From the NCBI GenBank assembly GCA_003696955.1, contig RFGU01000026.1, positions 48,513 to 112,512 on the forward strand: DNA of 64,000 nucleotides, in the 5' to 3' direction. Positions 42,100 to 49,276 of the stretch are shown here, one piece after another (the first letter of the stretch is position 1; each line of letters opens with the position of its first letter). This DNA is from Deltaproteobacteria bacterium. Its GTDB lineage: Bacteria > Myxococcota_A > Polyangia > Nannocystales > Nannocystaceae. The position numbers were made by a program, and so were the translations under genes. The notes beneath the pieces are model-generated. The model did no database searches. It was given only the letters and a program-made list of their open reading frames with translations, and was not told the origin of the DNA.

Positions 42100-42789
42100 T
42101 CACCGTCCGCGGGACGCGCACCGACGGCGGGCTTCGGACCTCGACAGGCGGTCGGCCTCGCCGCTTCGGAAGGCTCGAACCGGGTTCGGGTCGTAGCACG
42201 GCGGTTCACCGGGGCCTGCGTAGTCCACCCACAATGCGTCGTGCCGGCGCACGTCCACATGGACGAAACTGCTGTTGGGATAGTAGCCGACGCCGATCCC
42301 CCTCAGGTTGCGGCGCAGCCATTCGACGACCACCCGATTCGGCACGCCCGGGATGCGCACGTCCGCGGCGCGCCCCCGCAGGTGCCGGCTCTTCTTGGCG
42401 GACCTGCTGTGGTTGCGGTACCCGGAGACGAGGATCACGGGGTGGGCGGGAAAGGCCGCGGACAGCCGGGCGAGCACCCATGCGAGTCGAAAGTGCACGG
42501 GATGGTCGCGCCCGGAGCGGACGTCGCGGAACAACTCGCGCAGGACGGGCAAGGCGGCGTAGTCGATGCGGCCGTGTCCGTCGGCGACCCGCACGCGAAC
42601 GGCTCGTCCGGTCCCCAGGCGCTCGATCCACAGGACGAGGGGTGCCCGTGTACGTGGCGCGGTGGTGGCGGAGCGCGCGGCGCCGGGGGAGGTGGCACGG
42701 GCCTGCGGCCCGCAGATGGCGGCGGCCCACGTGAGGCTGGCCGCGAGGAGGATCCGTGTGTAGGGGCGTTGCCGGTGCGGGTGGAGCAT
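42100..42789 (-). CDS. exported M15/DUF882-type peptidase (YcbK-like)
   Basis: A 229-residue protein with an N-terminal signal (LLAASLTWAAAICGPQARA). The catalytic fold shows VSGYRNHSRSAKKSRHLRG with the zinc His, followed by RAADVRIPG (Asp) and SFVHVDVR (second His), the arrangement found in the YcbK/DUF882 D-Ala-D-Ala-peptidase-like group. These enzymes trim peptidoglycan in the periplasm. The C-terminal tail is Arg-rich. It is divergent from speA, with a 162-base gap, and may be cotranscribed with ettA downstream, although a function shared with EttA is not obvious. Confidence 0.82.
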   Translation of the reverse strand: MLHPHRQRPYTRILLAASLTWAAAICGPQARATSPGAARSATTAPRTRAPLVLWIERLGTGRAVRVRVADGHGRIDYAALPVLRELFRDVRSGRDHPVHFRLAWVLARLSAAFPAHPVILVSGYRNHSRSAKKSRHLRGRAADVRIPGVPNRVVVEWLRRNLRGIGVGYYPNSSFVHVDVRRHDALWVDYAGPGEPPCYDPNPVRAFRSGEADRLSRSEARRRCASRGR

Positions 42790-42911
42790 GGGGCCGCGTC
42801 GTCGACGGACCGGGTTGCAAGGTTCGCACCCTGCCCGCGAAGGGCGGGGGCGGGCGCCACGGCGGCCTCGGACGGTCCACGGCGGCCCGTGGCGGGTGGG
42901 GCTGCGACGGC

Positions 42912-42940
42912 TTGCCGCGGCGGGGGCTTCGCGCTAGTCC
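42912..42940 (+). promoter_or_regulatory. candidate promoter TTGCCG-N17-TAGTCC
   Basis: TTGCCG (42912-42917) and TAGTCC (42935-42940), 17 bases apart, precede the speA ATG at 42952 by 11 bases. Same spacing as the other candidate promoters in this window. Confidence 0.38.
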
Positions 42941-42951
42941 TGCCGGCCGAG

Positions 42952-44868
42952 ATGGACGTTTCGGCCTCCCTGTCCGCCGCCTGCAAGGCCTCCCTCGCCT
43001 CCTACGGGGTCGACCAGTGGGGGCGCGCGTTCCTGCGCGGGACGCCGGCCGGGACGCTCGCGTTCTGTGCGCCCGACCTGCCGCCCGTCGACCTGCACCG
43101 ACTCGTCCGTGCCCTCGACGCGCGGGGGATCCGGCCACCCATGGTCGTGCGCTTCCCGACCATGATTTGCGAGCGGATGCGCACCCTGTCACGAACGTTC
43201 GCCGAGGCCTCGGCGGAGTTCGAGTTCGAGGGACGCCACCAGGGCGTCTATCCCCTCAAGGTCAACGCACGAAGGTCGGTGGTCGATGCCGTCGTGGCCG
43301 AGCGCGAGCGTCTCGGGTTCGGGCTCGAGGCGGGCAGCAAGCCCGAACTGCTGCTGGCCATGTCGCAGCCCGTGGTCGACGGCACGTTGCTGTTGGTCAA
43401 CGGATTCAAGGACCACGAACTGTTGCGCATGTCCTTCCACGCGGCGGAACTCGGCCACGACGTGGTCGTCGTGCTCGAGTCGGTGCGGGAGGCCCACCGT
43501 TTCCTCGAGGTCGCGGGCGAGGAGGCATGGAAGGCCGTGCCTCGGTTGGGGCTTCGGGTCAAACTGGACTCACGGGGCAGTGGGCGGTGGCAGCGCTCGG
43601 GGGGCGAGATGTCCAAGTTCGGTCTTTCCGCCGGCGAGGTTCTCGAAACGTGTCGCATCCTCGCGGCGGCCGATGCCATCGACCGGCTCGTGCTGCTCCA
43701 CTTCCACATCGGTTCGCAGATCACGCAGATCAAGCGCATCAAGCGGGCGGTGCGGGAGGCGACGCGGGTCTACGCCGAACTGCGTCACCGGGTCGCCCCG
43801 AATCTCTCGATCCTCGACCTCGGTGGGGGGATCGGCGTGGACTACGACGGCAGCCGTACGTCCTATGCGTCGTCCGCCAACTACACCCTCGAGGAGTACG
43901 CCCGGCAGGTCGTCTACGAGGTCGGGGCGGTGATCGAGGAAGCGCGGGTCCCGGCGCCCACCATCGTCACGGAGTCGGGGCGAGCCATGGTGGCGACCCA
44001 CGCCGTGACCATCGCGGATCTGCGCGAGGTGCAGGGGGCGATGCCGCGGATCCCGCCCGCGCAAGAGGGCGAGCATCGCATCGTCGAGGAACTTCGACTC
44101 GTGCTCGAGGAGATCTCCGCCAAGAACTACGAGGAGTACTTCCACGACGCCGTGGACTTTCGGGAGGAGGCGATCCAGCTCTTCTTGGCGGGTGTGCTCG
44201 GCCTCGAAGAGCGTGCGGCCGCCGACGCGCTCTTCCAGCACATTCGCGAGAAGGTCCGGCGCATCCTCGCGACCCTCGACGATCCCTCCGAGGAGATCGA
44301 AGAGCACTTGCAACGCGCGAACCGCAAGTACCTCGCGAACTTCTCCATCTTCCAGTCGCTCCCCGACACGTGGAGCATCGGTCAGGTGTTCCCGGTCGCG
44401 CCCCTGTCACGGCACGATCGGCGGGCGACGGTCCGGGCCAGCATCGTGGACATCACGTGCGACAGCGACGGGTGCGTGCACAAGTTCGCCCACCCGGACG
44501 AGAACTTGAGCGAGCTTCCGCTCCACTCCATCGACGACGGCGACGGCTATTACATCGGGTTCTTCATGACCGGGGCGTACCAAGATGCGCTCGGGGCGGC
44601 CCACAACCTCTTCGGGCGTTGTCACGAGGTGGTGGTTCGCACGTCCGCGGAGGCGCCTCCCATCCCGGGGATGGAACGTTTCGAGATCGAAGGGGTCGTC
44701 ACGGACGTGAAGATGGGGGACACGGTGGAGGACATGCTCGCCGGCATGGACCACGACATCGAGTCGCTCCTCGCGCAACTGCGGGATCGCCACCTGCCGG
44801 TGGAGACCACCATGGGCAAGCCCTGGGCGCTCGGCCTTCTCCAGAGCTATCCGTACCTTGCGCGGTGA
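42952..44868 (+). CDS. speA: biosynthetic arginine decarboxylase
   Basis: A 638-residue fold-type III PLP enzyme that converts arginine to agmatine, the first step to putrescine by the agmatine route. The PLP lysine is in GVYPLKVNARRSVVDAV, HFHIGSQ follows near residue 265, GGGIGVDYDG is the phosphate loop and the catalytic CDSDG motif (ITCDSDGCVHKF) is near residue 506. Length is close to the usual 630-660 residues. The open frame continues about 830 codons upstream, but that part is antisense to ettA and the M15-like gene and is a shadow; the ATG at 42952 (MDVSASLSAACKASLASYGV) gives the family N-terminus. No agmatinase gene is nearby. Confidence 0.95.
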   Translation: MDVSASLSAACKASLASYGVDQWGRAFLRGTPAGTLAFCAPDLPPVDLHRLVRALDARGIRPPMVVRFPTMICERMRTLSRTFAEASAEFEFEGRHQGVYPLKVNARRSVVDAVVAERERLGFGLEAGSKPELLLAMSQPVVDGTLLLVNGFKDHELLRMSFHAAELGHDVVVVLESVREAHRFLEVAGEEAWKAVPRLGLRVKLDSRGSGRWQRSGGEMSKFGLSAGEVLETCRILAAADAIDRLVLLHFHIGSQITQIKRIKRAVREATRVYAELRHRVAPNLSILDLGGGIGVDYDGSRTSYASSANYTLEEYARQVVYEVGAVIEEARVPAPTIVTESGRAMVATHAVTIADLREVQGAMPRIPPAQEGEHRIVEELRLVLEEISAKNYEEYFHDAVDFREEAIQLFLAGVLGLEERAAADALFQHIREKVRRILATLDDPSEEIEEHLQRANRKYLANFSIFQSLPDTWSIGQVFPVAPLSRHDRRATVRASIVDITCDSDGCVHKFAHPDENLSELPLHSIDDGDGYYIGFFMTGAYQDALGAAHNLFGRCHEVVVRTSAEAPPIPGMERFEIEGVVTDVKMGDTVEDMLAGMDHDIESLLAQLRDRHLPVETTMGKPWALGLLQSYPYLAR

Positions 44869-44874
44869 CCGGCC

Positions 44875-45252
44875 CTACGCTCCGGGGAGCCTGGCGACGG
44901 CCTCGATCTCCACCGAGAAGTTGTACGGCAGACGGCGGACCTCCACGCAGCTGCGCGCCGGGGGGCGATCGGAGGGGAAGTACTCGGCGTAGATGCGGTT
45001 CAACTCCGCGTAGTTCCCCATGTCGGTCAGATACACCGTCACCTTGACCACGTGGTCGAGGGACGTTCCGGCGCGCTCGAGGGTGCGCCGCAAGTTGTCC
45101 AGGGTAGCCCGCAACTCGGTCTCGAACGGTCCGGGGGCGAGGCGCAGGGTGTCCACGTCCACGGCGGCGTGCCCCGACGTGAAGACGAAGCCGTCCGCCG
45201 AGATCGACCAGGAAAAGACGGGTTGATGCTCGAGGGCCTTGGGGGTCGGCAC
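44875..45252 (-). CDS. RidA-family enamine/imine deaminase
   Basis: A 125-residue trimeric YjgF/YER057c/UK114 protein. The fold is clear (GFVFTSGHAAVDVDTLRL, ATLDNLRRTLERAGTSLDHV, KVTVYLTDMGNYAELN), and the substrate-binding Arg is present in PPARSCVEVRRLPYN. Such proteins hydrolyse reactive 2-aminoacrylate-type imines made by PLP enzymes. The GTG at 45252 (VPTPKALEHQPVFSW) gives the right length; the ATG at 45339 would overlap the divergent udk start. It is convergent with speA, 6 bases away, a PLP-enzyme neighbourhood. Confidence 0.9.
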   Translation of the reverse strand: MPTPKALEHQPVFSWSISADGFVFTSGHAAVDVDTLRLAPGPFETELRATLDNLRRTLERAGTSLDHVVKVTVYLTDMGNYAELNRIYAEYFPSDRPPARSCVEVRRLPYNFSVEIEAVARLPGA

Positions 45253-45337
45253 GGGGCGGAACCATAGCCGAAAATCGCGCCGCCTCGCGCGGGAGCGTCC
45301 GGCGCTCGGGGCTGGCACCGTAGGTAGGCACGGTGTC

Positions 45338-45988
45338 ATGGCCGTGCCATCCTTGGCGGCCGTGAAGCCCTACGTCATCGGCGTGGCCGGCCCGACGGGC
45401 TCGGGCAAGACCACCATCGCCCAGACCCTCGCGGCGGCGGCCGAGGGGCGGGCCGCCCTGCTCCAGCACGACAGCTACTACAAGGACCGCAGCGACCTGC
45501 CGTTCGAGGAGCGCTGCCGCCTCAACTTCGATCATCCCGACGCCCTCGAGACCGATCTCCTCGTGGCCCACCTGCGTGCCCTGCGGGAAGGCCGAGCCGT
45601 CGACGTGCCGATCTACGATTTTCGCACCCACGAACGAAGGCCCGAGACGCGGCGGGTCGAGCCAGCGGAGATCGTCGTCGTCGAAGGGATCTTGGTCCTC
45701 GCCGAACCGTTCCTACGCGCCTTGTTCGATCTCAAGGTCTACGTGGACACCGACGCCGACATCCGGGTGTTTCGGAGGATCCGCCGCGACCTCGAGGAAC
45801 GCGGTCGCACCTTCGAGTCCATTCGGGACCAGTACTACGCCACGGTGCGCCCCATGACCCTGCAGTTCGTGGAGCCGTCCCGTCGCTACGCCGACATCAT
45901 CGTGCCCGAGGGCGGGAAGAACGAGGTCGCCGTCGATCTGTTGGTGTCCAAGCTGCGCAGCGTGCTGTCGGCCAACGACAGCCGGTGA
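45338..45988 (+). CDS. udk: uridine kinase
   Basis: A 216-residue kinase that phosphorylates uridine and cytidine to UMP and CMP in pyrimidine salvage. The P-loop GVAGPTGSGKTTIAQTLA is followed by LLQHDSYYKDRSDLPFEER, NFDHPDALETDLLVAHL, VPIYDFRTHERRPETRRVEP and VVVEGILVLAEPFLR, all typical of the family. The ATG at 45338 is preferred over the upstream ATG at 45239 because the intervening residues are Arg-rich shadow. It ends 7 bases before the stop of the convergent acyl-CoA dehydrogenase. Confidence 0.94.
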   Translation: MAVPSLAAVKPYVIGVAGPTGSGKTTIAQTLAAAAEGRAALLQHDSYYKDRSDLPFEERCRLNFDHPDALETDLLVAHLRALREGRAVDVPIYDFRTHERRPETRRVEPAEIVVVEGILVLAEPFLRALFDLKVYVDTDADIRVFRRIRRDLEERGRTFESIRDQYYATVRPMTLQFVEPSRRYADIIVPEGGKNEVAVDLLVSKLRSVLSANDSR

Positions 45989-45995
45989 GTTACGG

Positions 45996-47186
45996 TCAGC
46001 AGGCGTAGGGGGTCTCGAAGAGGGCGCGGGCGATGATGAGCTTCTGGATCTCGCTCGTCCCCTCGTAGATCCGAAGGGCGCGGACCTCGCGATAGAGGGC
46101 CTCGACCCGCTCGCCCACGAGTACGCCCCGGCCGCCGAGGAACTGCACGGCGGCGTCGACGACGGCCTGGGCCGTCTCCGTCGCGGAGAGCTTGGCCATG
46201 GCGGAGATCGCAGGCGTCCCGCGACCTGCGTCCCGGGCCGCGGCGGCCCGGTACACGAGCAACTGGGCGGCCAGGTGGTCGGTGGCCAGCTCGGCCAGGC
46301 GAAACCGAAGCCCCTGTTGCGTGGCCAGCGGGCGCCCGAACTGCACCCGTGTGGACAGGTGGGCCGTCGCCTCGGCCAGGGCCCGGTCGGCGAGCCCGAG
46401 GGCCGCCGCACCCACCGTGGGCCGGAACACGTCGAGGTTGCCGAACGCGATGGCGAGGCCCTTGCCCGGTGGGCCGAGTCGGTGGGTCGCGGGAACCTCG
46501 ACGCCGTCGAAGACCAGCTTGCCGATGGGGTGGGGGGCGAGGACCTGCATGGGCTCGACCGAAAGCCCCTTGGCGTCGGCCGGCACCCAGAAGGCCGAGA
46601 ACCGTGGCTTGCCGTCGGGGCCGTCCTCGGCCTCCCGAGCGAACACGGAGAACCCGTGGGCGCACGTCGCATTGGAGATGAACCATTTGGTCCCGGTGAG
46701 TACCGCGCCGCCCCGACCGTCGTCCTCGGCCCGTGTCTGCATGCGGGCGACGTCCGAGCCGGCCTCGGGCTCGGTCAACGCGAAGCCGCAGACGAGCCGT
46801 CCGGCCACGACTTCGGGCAGGAGCGTGTCGGCCAGGGGGGAGTTCGCGAGGACGAGGGGGTGGGACCCCAGGCCCTGCATGACGAACGCCGTATCCAGGG
46901 CGCCGCTGTGCCGGGCGAGGTGTTGTCGCGCAAGGCACACGGCGCGGCACGATACGCCTTCGTAGGCACCGCCGTAGGCGGCGGGGACGACGAGGCGCAA
47001 GAGCCCTGCCTCGGCGAGCATGGTGACGTACCGTCGCGTCGCGCCGTCCTCGTCGCCTTCGTCCACGCCGGCTTCGGCCACGTCGGAAGTAAATGCGATC
47101 AGCCGATCTTCGAGGGCACGGAACGTGCCGTCTCCGTCGTCGAGGGATCCGATGCCGCGCTCGGTGACGTAGCGGGACGTGAACAT
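45996..47186 (-). CDS. acyl-CoA dehydrogenase
   Basis: A 396-residue FAD enzyme that forms the 2,3-double bond in acyl-CoA. Motifs: GFALTEPEAGSDVARMQT (FAD and substrate site), GTKWFISNATCAHGF, and the C-terminal YREVRALRIYEGTSEIQKLI, which carries the usual catalytic Glu. Residues around TRVQFGRPLATQQGLRF contact the FAD. The ATG at 47186 was chosen (MFTSRYVTERGIG); the further upstream frame is antisense shadow within the next gene. It is the last gene of a five-gene minus-strand set with enoyl-CoA hydratase, RidA-like, SDR and a GT-C protein. The chain-length or aromatic specificity is not readable. Confidence 0.92.
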   Translation of the reverse strand: MFTSRYVTERGIGSLDDGDGTFRALEDRLIAFTSDVAEAGVDEGDEDGATRRYVTMLAEAGLLRLVVPAAYGGAYEGVSCRAVCLARQHLARHSGALDTAFVMQGLGSHPLVLANSPLADTLLPEVVAGRLVCGFALTEPEAGSDVARMQTRAEDDGRGGAVLTGTKWFISNATCAHGFSVFAREAEDGPDGKPRFSAFWVPADAKGLSVEPMQVLAPHPIGKLVFDGVEVPATHRLGPPGKGLAIAFGNLDVFRPTVGAAALGLADRALAEATAHLSTRVQFGRPLATQQGLRFRLAELATDHLAAQLLVYRAAAARDAGRGTPAISAMAKLSATETAQAVVDAAVQFLGGRGVLVGERVEALYREVRALRIYEGTSEIQKLIIARALFETPYAC

Positions 47187-47194
47187 GGGCCGGT

Positions 47195-48043
47195 CTATCT
47201 CCAACGGGGGGGACGCTTCTCGCGCCAGGCCGCGTGGGCCTCTTGGAAGTCGGGGTGCTGCATGCAGATCGCCTGGGCCTGGGCCTCGGCTTCGATGGCC
47301 TGGGGAAGGGGCATGTCGAGTTCCTTCTGCAGCATGGTCTTGGTCATGCGCAGGGCGAAGTGGGGGCCGTCGGCGAGGCGTTTGGCGAAGTCGAAGGCGG
47401 CCCGATCGACGGCCTCGGGGGGATCGTCGTCGACGACCTCCGTGGCGAGGCCGATGCGGTGGCTCGTCTCGGCGTCCACGCGCTCGCCGGTCATCAGGAT
47501 TCGCGTGGCGTGGCCGAGGCCGACCACCCGCGGCAAGAGGTAGCTCGCGCCCATGTCGGCCCCCGAAAGGCCCACCTGGGGAAAGAGGAACGCAAAGAAC
47601 GCCCGCCGGCCGACGATGCGCACGTCCGACGCGAGCGCCATGACGGCGCCCGCCCCCGCCGCCACCCGTTTGACCGATGCCACGATGGGCAGGGGACAAA
47701 GGCGCATGGCCTCGATGAGTTCCCCCGTCATGCGCGTGAAGCGAAGGAGCCCCTCGGCGTCGCGTTCGAAGAGGCGTCCGATGATGTCCTCGACGTCGCC
47801 GCCGCTGCAAAAGCCCTTGCCGGCGCCCTGGAGCACGAGGGCCCGTGCCCCCGTGCCGGACGGGTCGAGGGTGCGCCTGCCGACCACGGCGAAGAAGTCG
47901 GCAAGCTCCCGGTAGACCGCGAAGGTCAGGGCGTTGAGGCGGTCGGGGCGATCGAGGGTGACGATCCCCACGCGGTCGCGCTCCTCGTAGCGGAAGTGCT
48001 CGGGCGTGGGCATGGGCAGGGGGCGTTCGTCGGCAGCGGTCAT
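47195..48043 (-). CDS. enoyl-CoA hydratase family protein
   Basis: A 282-residue crotonase-fold protein. The oxyanion segment GFCSGGDVEDIIGRL and the region IVASVKRVAAGAGAVMALAS are present, but the usual GGGxExxxxxD is AGAGAVMALASD, so the first catalytic Glu is replaced by Val. In VGLSGADMGASYLLPRVVG the second Glu position is also altered (Asp in ADMG). It may therefore act on a different CoA ester by another crotonase reaction, such as isomerisation, ring-type hydration or lyase chemistry. It sits 8 bases upstream of the dehydrogenase gene, and its ATG overlaps the stop of the RidA-like gene by four bases. Confidence 0.88.
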   Translation of the reverse strand: MTAADERPLPMPTPEHFRYEERDRVGIVTLDRPDRLNALTFAVYRELADFFAVVGRRTLDPSGTGARALVLQGAGKGFCSGGDVEDIIGRLFERDAEGLLRFTRMTGELIEAMRLCPLPIVASVKRVAAGAGAVMALASDVRIVGRRAFFAFLFPQVGLSGADMGASYLLPRVVGLGHATRILMTGERVDAETSHRIGLATEVVDDDPPEAVDRAAFDFAKRLADGPHFALRMTKTMLQKELDMPLPQAIEAEAQAQAICMQHPDFQEAHAAWREKRPPRWR

Positions 48044-48453
48044 GGCGAGGTCTCCTCGGGGGCAGGAAGCACGGCCAGGGCCTGGATCTCCACGACGGCG
48101 CCGGGTTCGAGCAGGGCGCTGACCTCCACGAGGGCCATGGCCGGGAAGTGGCGCCCCATGATCTCCCGATACACGCGTCCGACGTCGGCGAGGTTGCCGA
48201 GGTAGTCCGACCGATCCGTGACGAAGATCGTCATGGACACCACGTGCTCGCAGTCACCGCCAGCGGCGCGGACGACCGTACGTACGTTGCGCAGCGCCTG
48301 GGCGAATTGCGGAAGGAAGTCGTGGCCCACCAGCCGTTCGTTCTCGTCCCAGCCGATCTGCCCGGCGATGGCGAGGATCTCGCCCCGTGCCGCCATGCCG
48401 TTGCTGTATCCCCGTGGACGGGGCCAGCCGGGGGGTTGGATCGTGCGCGCCAT
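48040..48453 (-). CDS. RidA-like protein lacking the substrate-binding Arg
   Basis: A 137-residue YjgF-fold protein (EILAIAGQIGWDENERL, ALRNVRTVVRAAGGDCEHV, MTIFVTDRSDYLGNL, FPAMALVEVSALLEPG). The catalytic Arg of true RidA imine hydrolases, usually in PARxxVxV, is Met here (FPAMALVEV). It is therefore not expected to deaminate 2-aminoacrylate and may bind a ring-opened CoA intermediate or act as a structural partner; both are inferences. Its stop overlaps the enoyl-CoA hydratase start (ATGA), and it lies 55 bases after the SDR gene. RidA-like genes with SDR, hydratase and dehydrogenase are common in aromatic-CoA degradation clusters. Confidence 0.85.
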   Translation of the reverse strand: MARTIQPPGWPRPRGYSNGMAARGEILAIAGQIGWDENERLVGHDFLPQFAQALRNVRTVVRAAGGDCEHVVSMTIFVTDRSDYLGNLADVGRVYREIMGRHFPAMALVEVSALLEPGAVVEIQALAVLPAPEETSP

Positions 48454-48508
48454 GGCCCGCAGCATATCAGCGGCGCCGCGGACGTGGCGTCGGTCCCGAG
48501 CTGGCCGC

Positions 48509-49276
48509 TCAGCCCGCCGTCTCGCCCCCGTCGATGGCCAGCGCCTGCCCCGAGACCGCCGCCGCCTCGTCCGAGACGAGGTACGCCACCGCCGCCGCGA
48601 CTTCGCTCGGATCGAGCAGCCGCCCGAGGGGGGAGAACCCCGCGAAGGTGCGTTTGGCCTCGTCGATGCTCCGCCCGGTGCGGGCGGCGACGTCCCGAGC
48701 CGCCCGTTCGACGATGTCAGTTTCGGTGAATGTGGGGCAAACGGCGTTGACCGTGATGCCGGTGCCGGCGAGTTCGATGGCGAGCGCCCGGCAAAGGCCC
48801 ACAAGGCCTGCCTTGGAGGCGGTGTAGGCGGCCGTGAACCGGTATCCCTTGCGTGCGGCCGTCGAGGCGATCTGCACGATGCGGCCGAAGCCACGCGCCT
48901 TCATGCCGGGGACGACGGCGCGCGTCAGCACGAACGGCGCCGTGAGGTTGATCCCGAGGGTCGTCGTCCACGTCGCGTCGTCGGTGCGCTCGAGGGGGGC
49001 GGCCGGCGCCACGCCGGCGTTGTTGACGAGGACGTCGACGGGCCGATCGGCCAGGGCTGCGGCCAAGCGATCGAGGTCGTCGCGAACGGCCAGATCTGCG
49101 ACGAGGATCTCGGGTGTGTGCCCGAGCGCACCGATCTCCGCCGCCACCTGAGAGAGCCGTTCGCCGTCGCGGCCGCACAGGACGAGGTCGTAGTCCGTGG
49201 CCAGACGCTCGGCGATGGCGCGTCCGATGCCCCGGCTCGCGCCCGTGATCGCAGCGATGCGGCGTTCGGCGGTCAT
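48509..49276 (-). CDS. SDR oxidoreductase (3-hydroxyacyl-CoA dehydrogenase/reductase type)
   Basis: A 255-residue classical short-chain dehydrogenase. NAD(P)-binding ITGASRGIGRAIAERL, the NNAGVAPAAPL segment, and the catalytic Ser (IASTAARKGY) followed by Tyr and Lys in YTASKAGLVGL are complete. The C-terminal QALAIDGGETAG is typical. It is best matched to acetoacetyl-CoA reductase or 3-hydroxybutyrate dehydrogenase-type SDRs, consistent with its beta-oxidation-like neighbours. The ATG overlaps the stop of the upstream GT-C gene by four bases. The huge open frame beginning at 52243 in this frame is antisense noise. Confidence 0.9.
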   Translation of the reverse strand: MTAERRIAAITGASRGIGRAIAERLATDYDLVLCGRDGERLSQVAAEIGALGHTPEILVADLAVRDDLDRLAAALADRPVDVLVNNAGVAPAAPLERTDDATWTTTLGINLTAPFVLTRAVVPGMKARGFGRIVQIASTAARKGYRFTAAYTASKAGLVGLCRALAIELAGTGITVNAVCPTFTETDIVERAARDVAARTGRSIDEAKRTFAGFSPLGRLLDPSEVAAAVAYLVSDEAAAVSGQALAIDGGETAG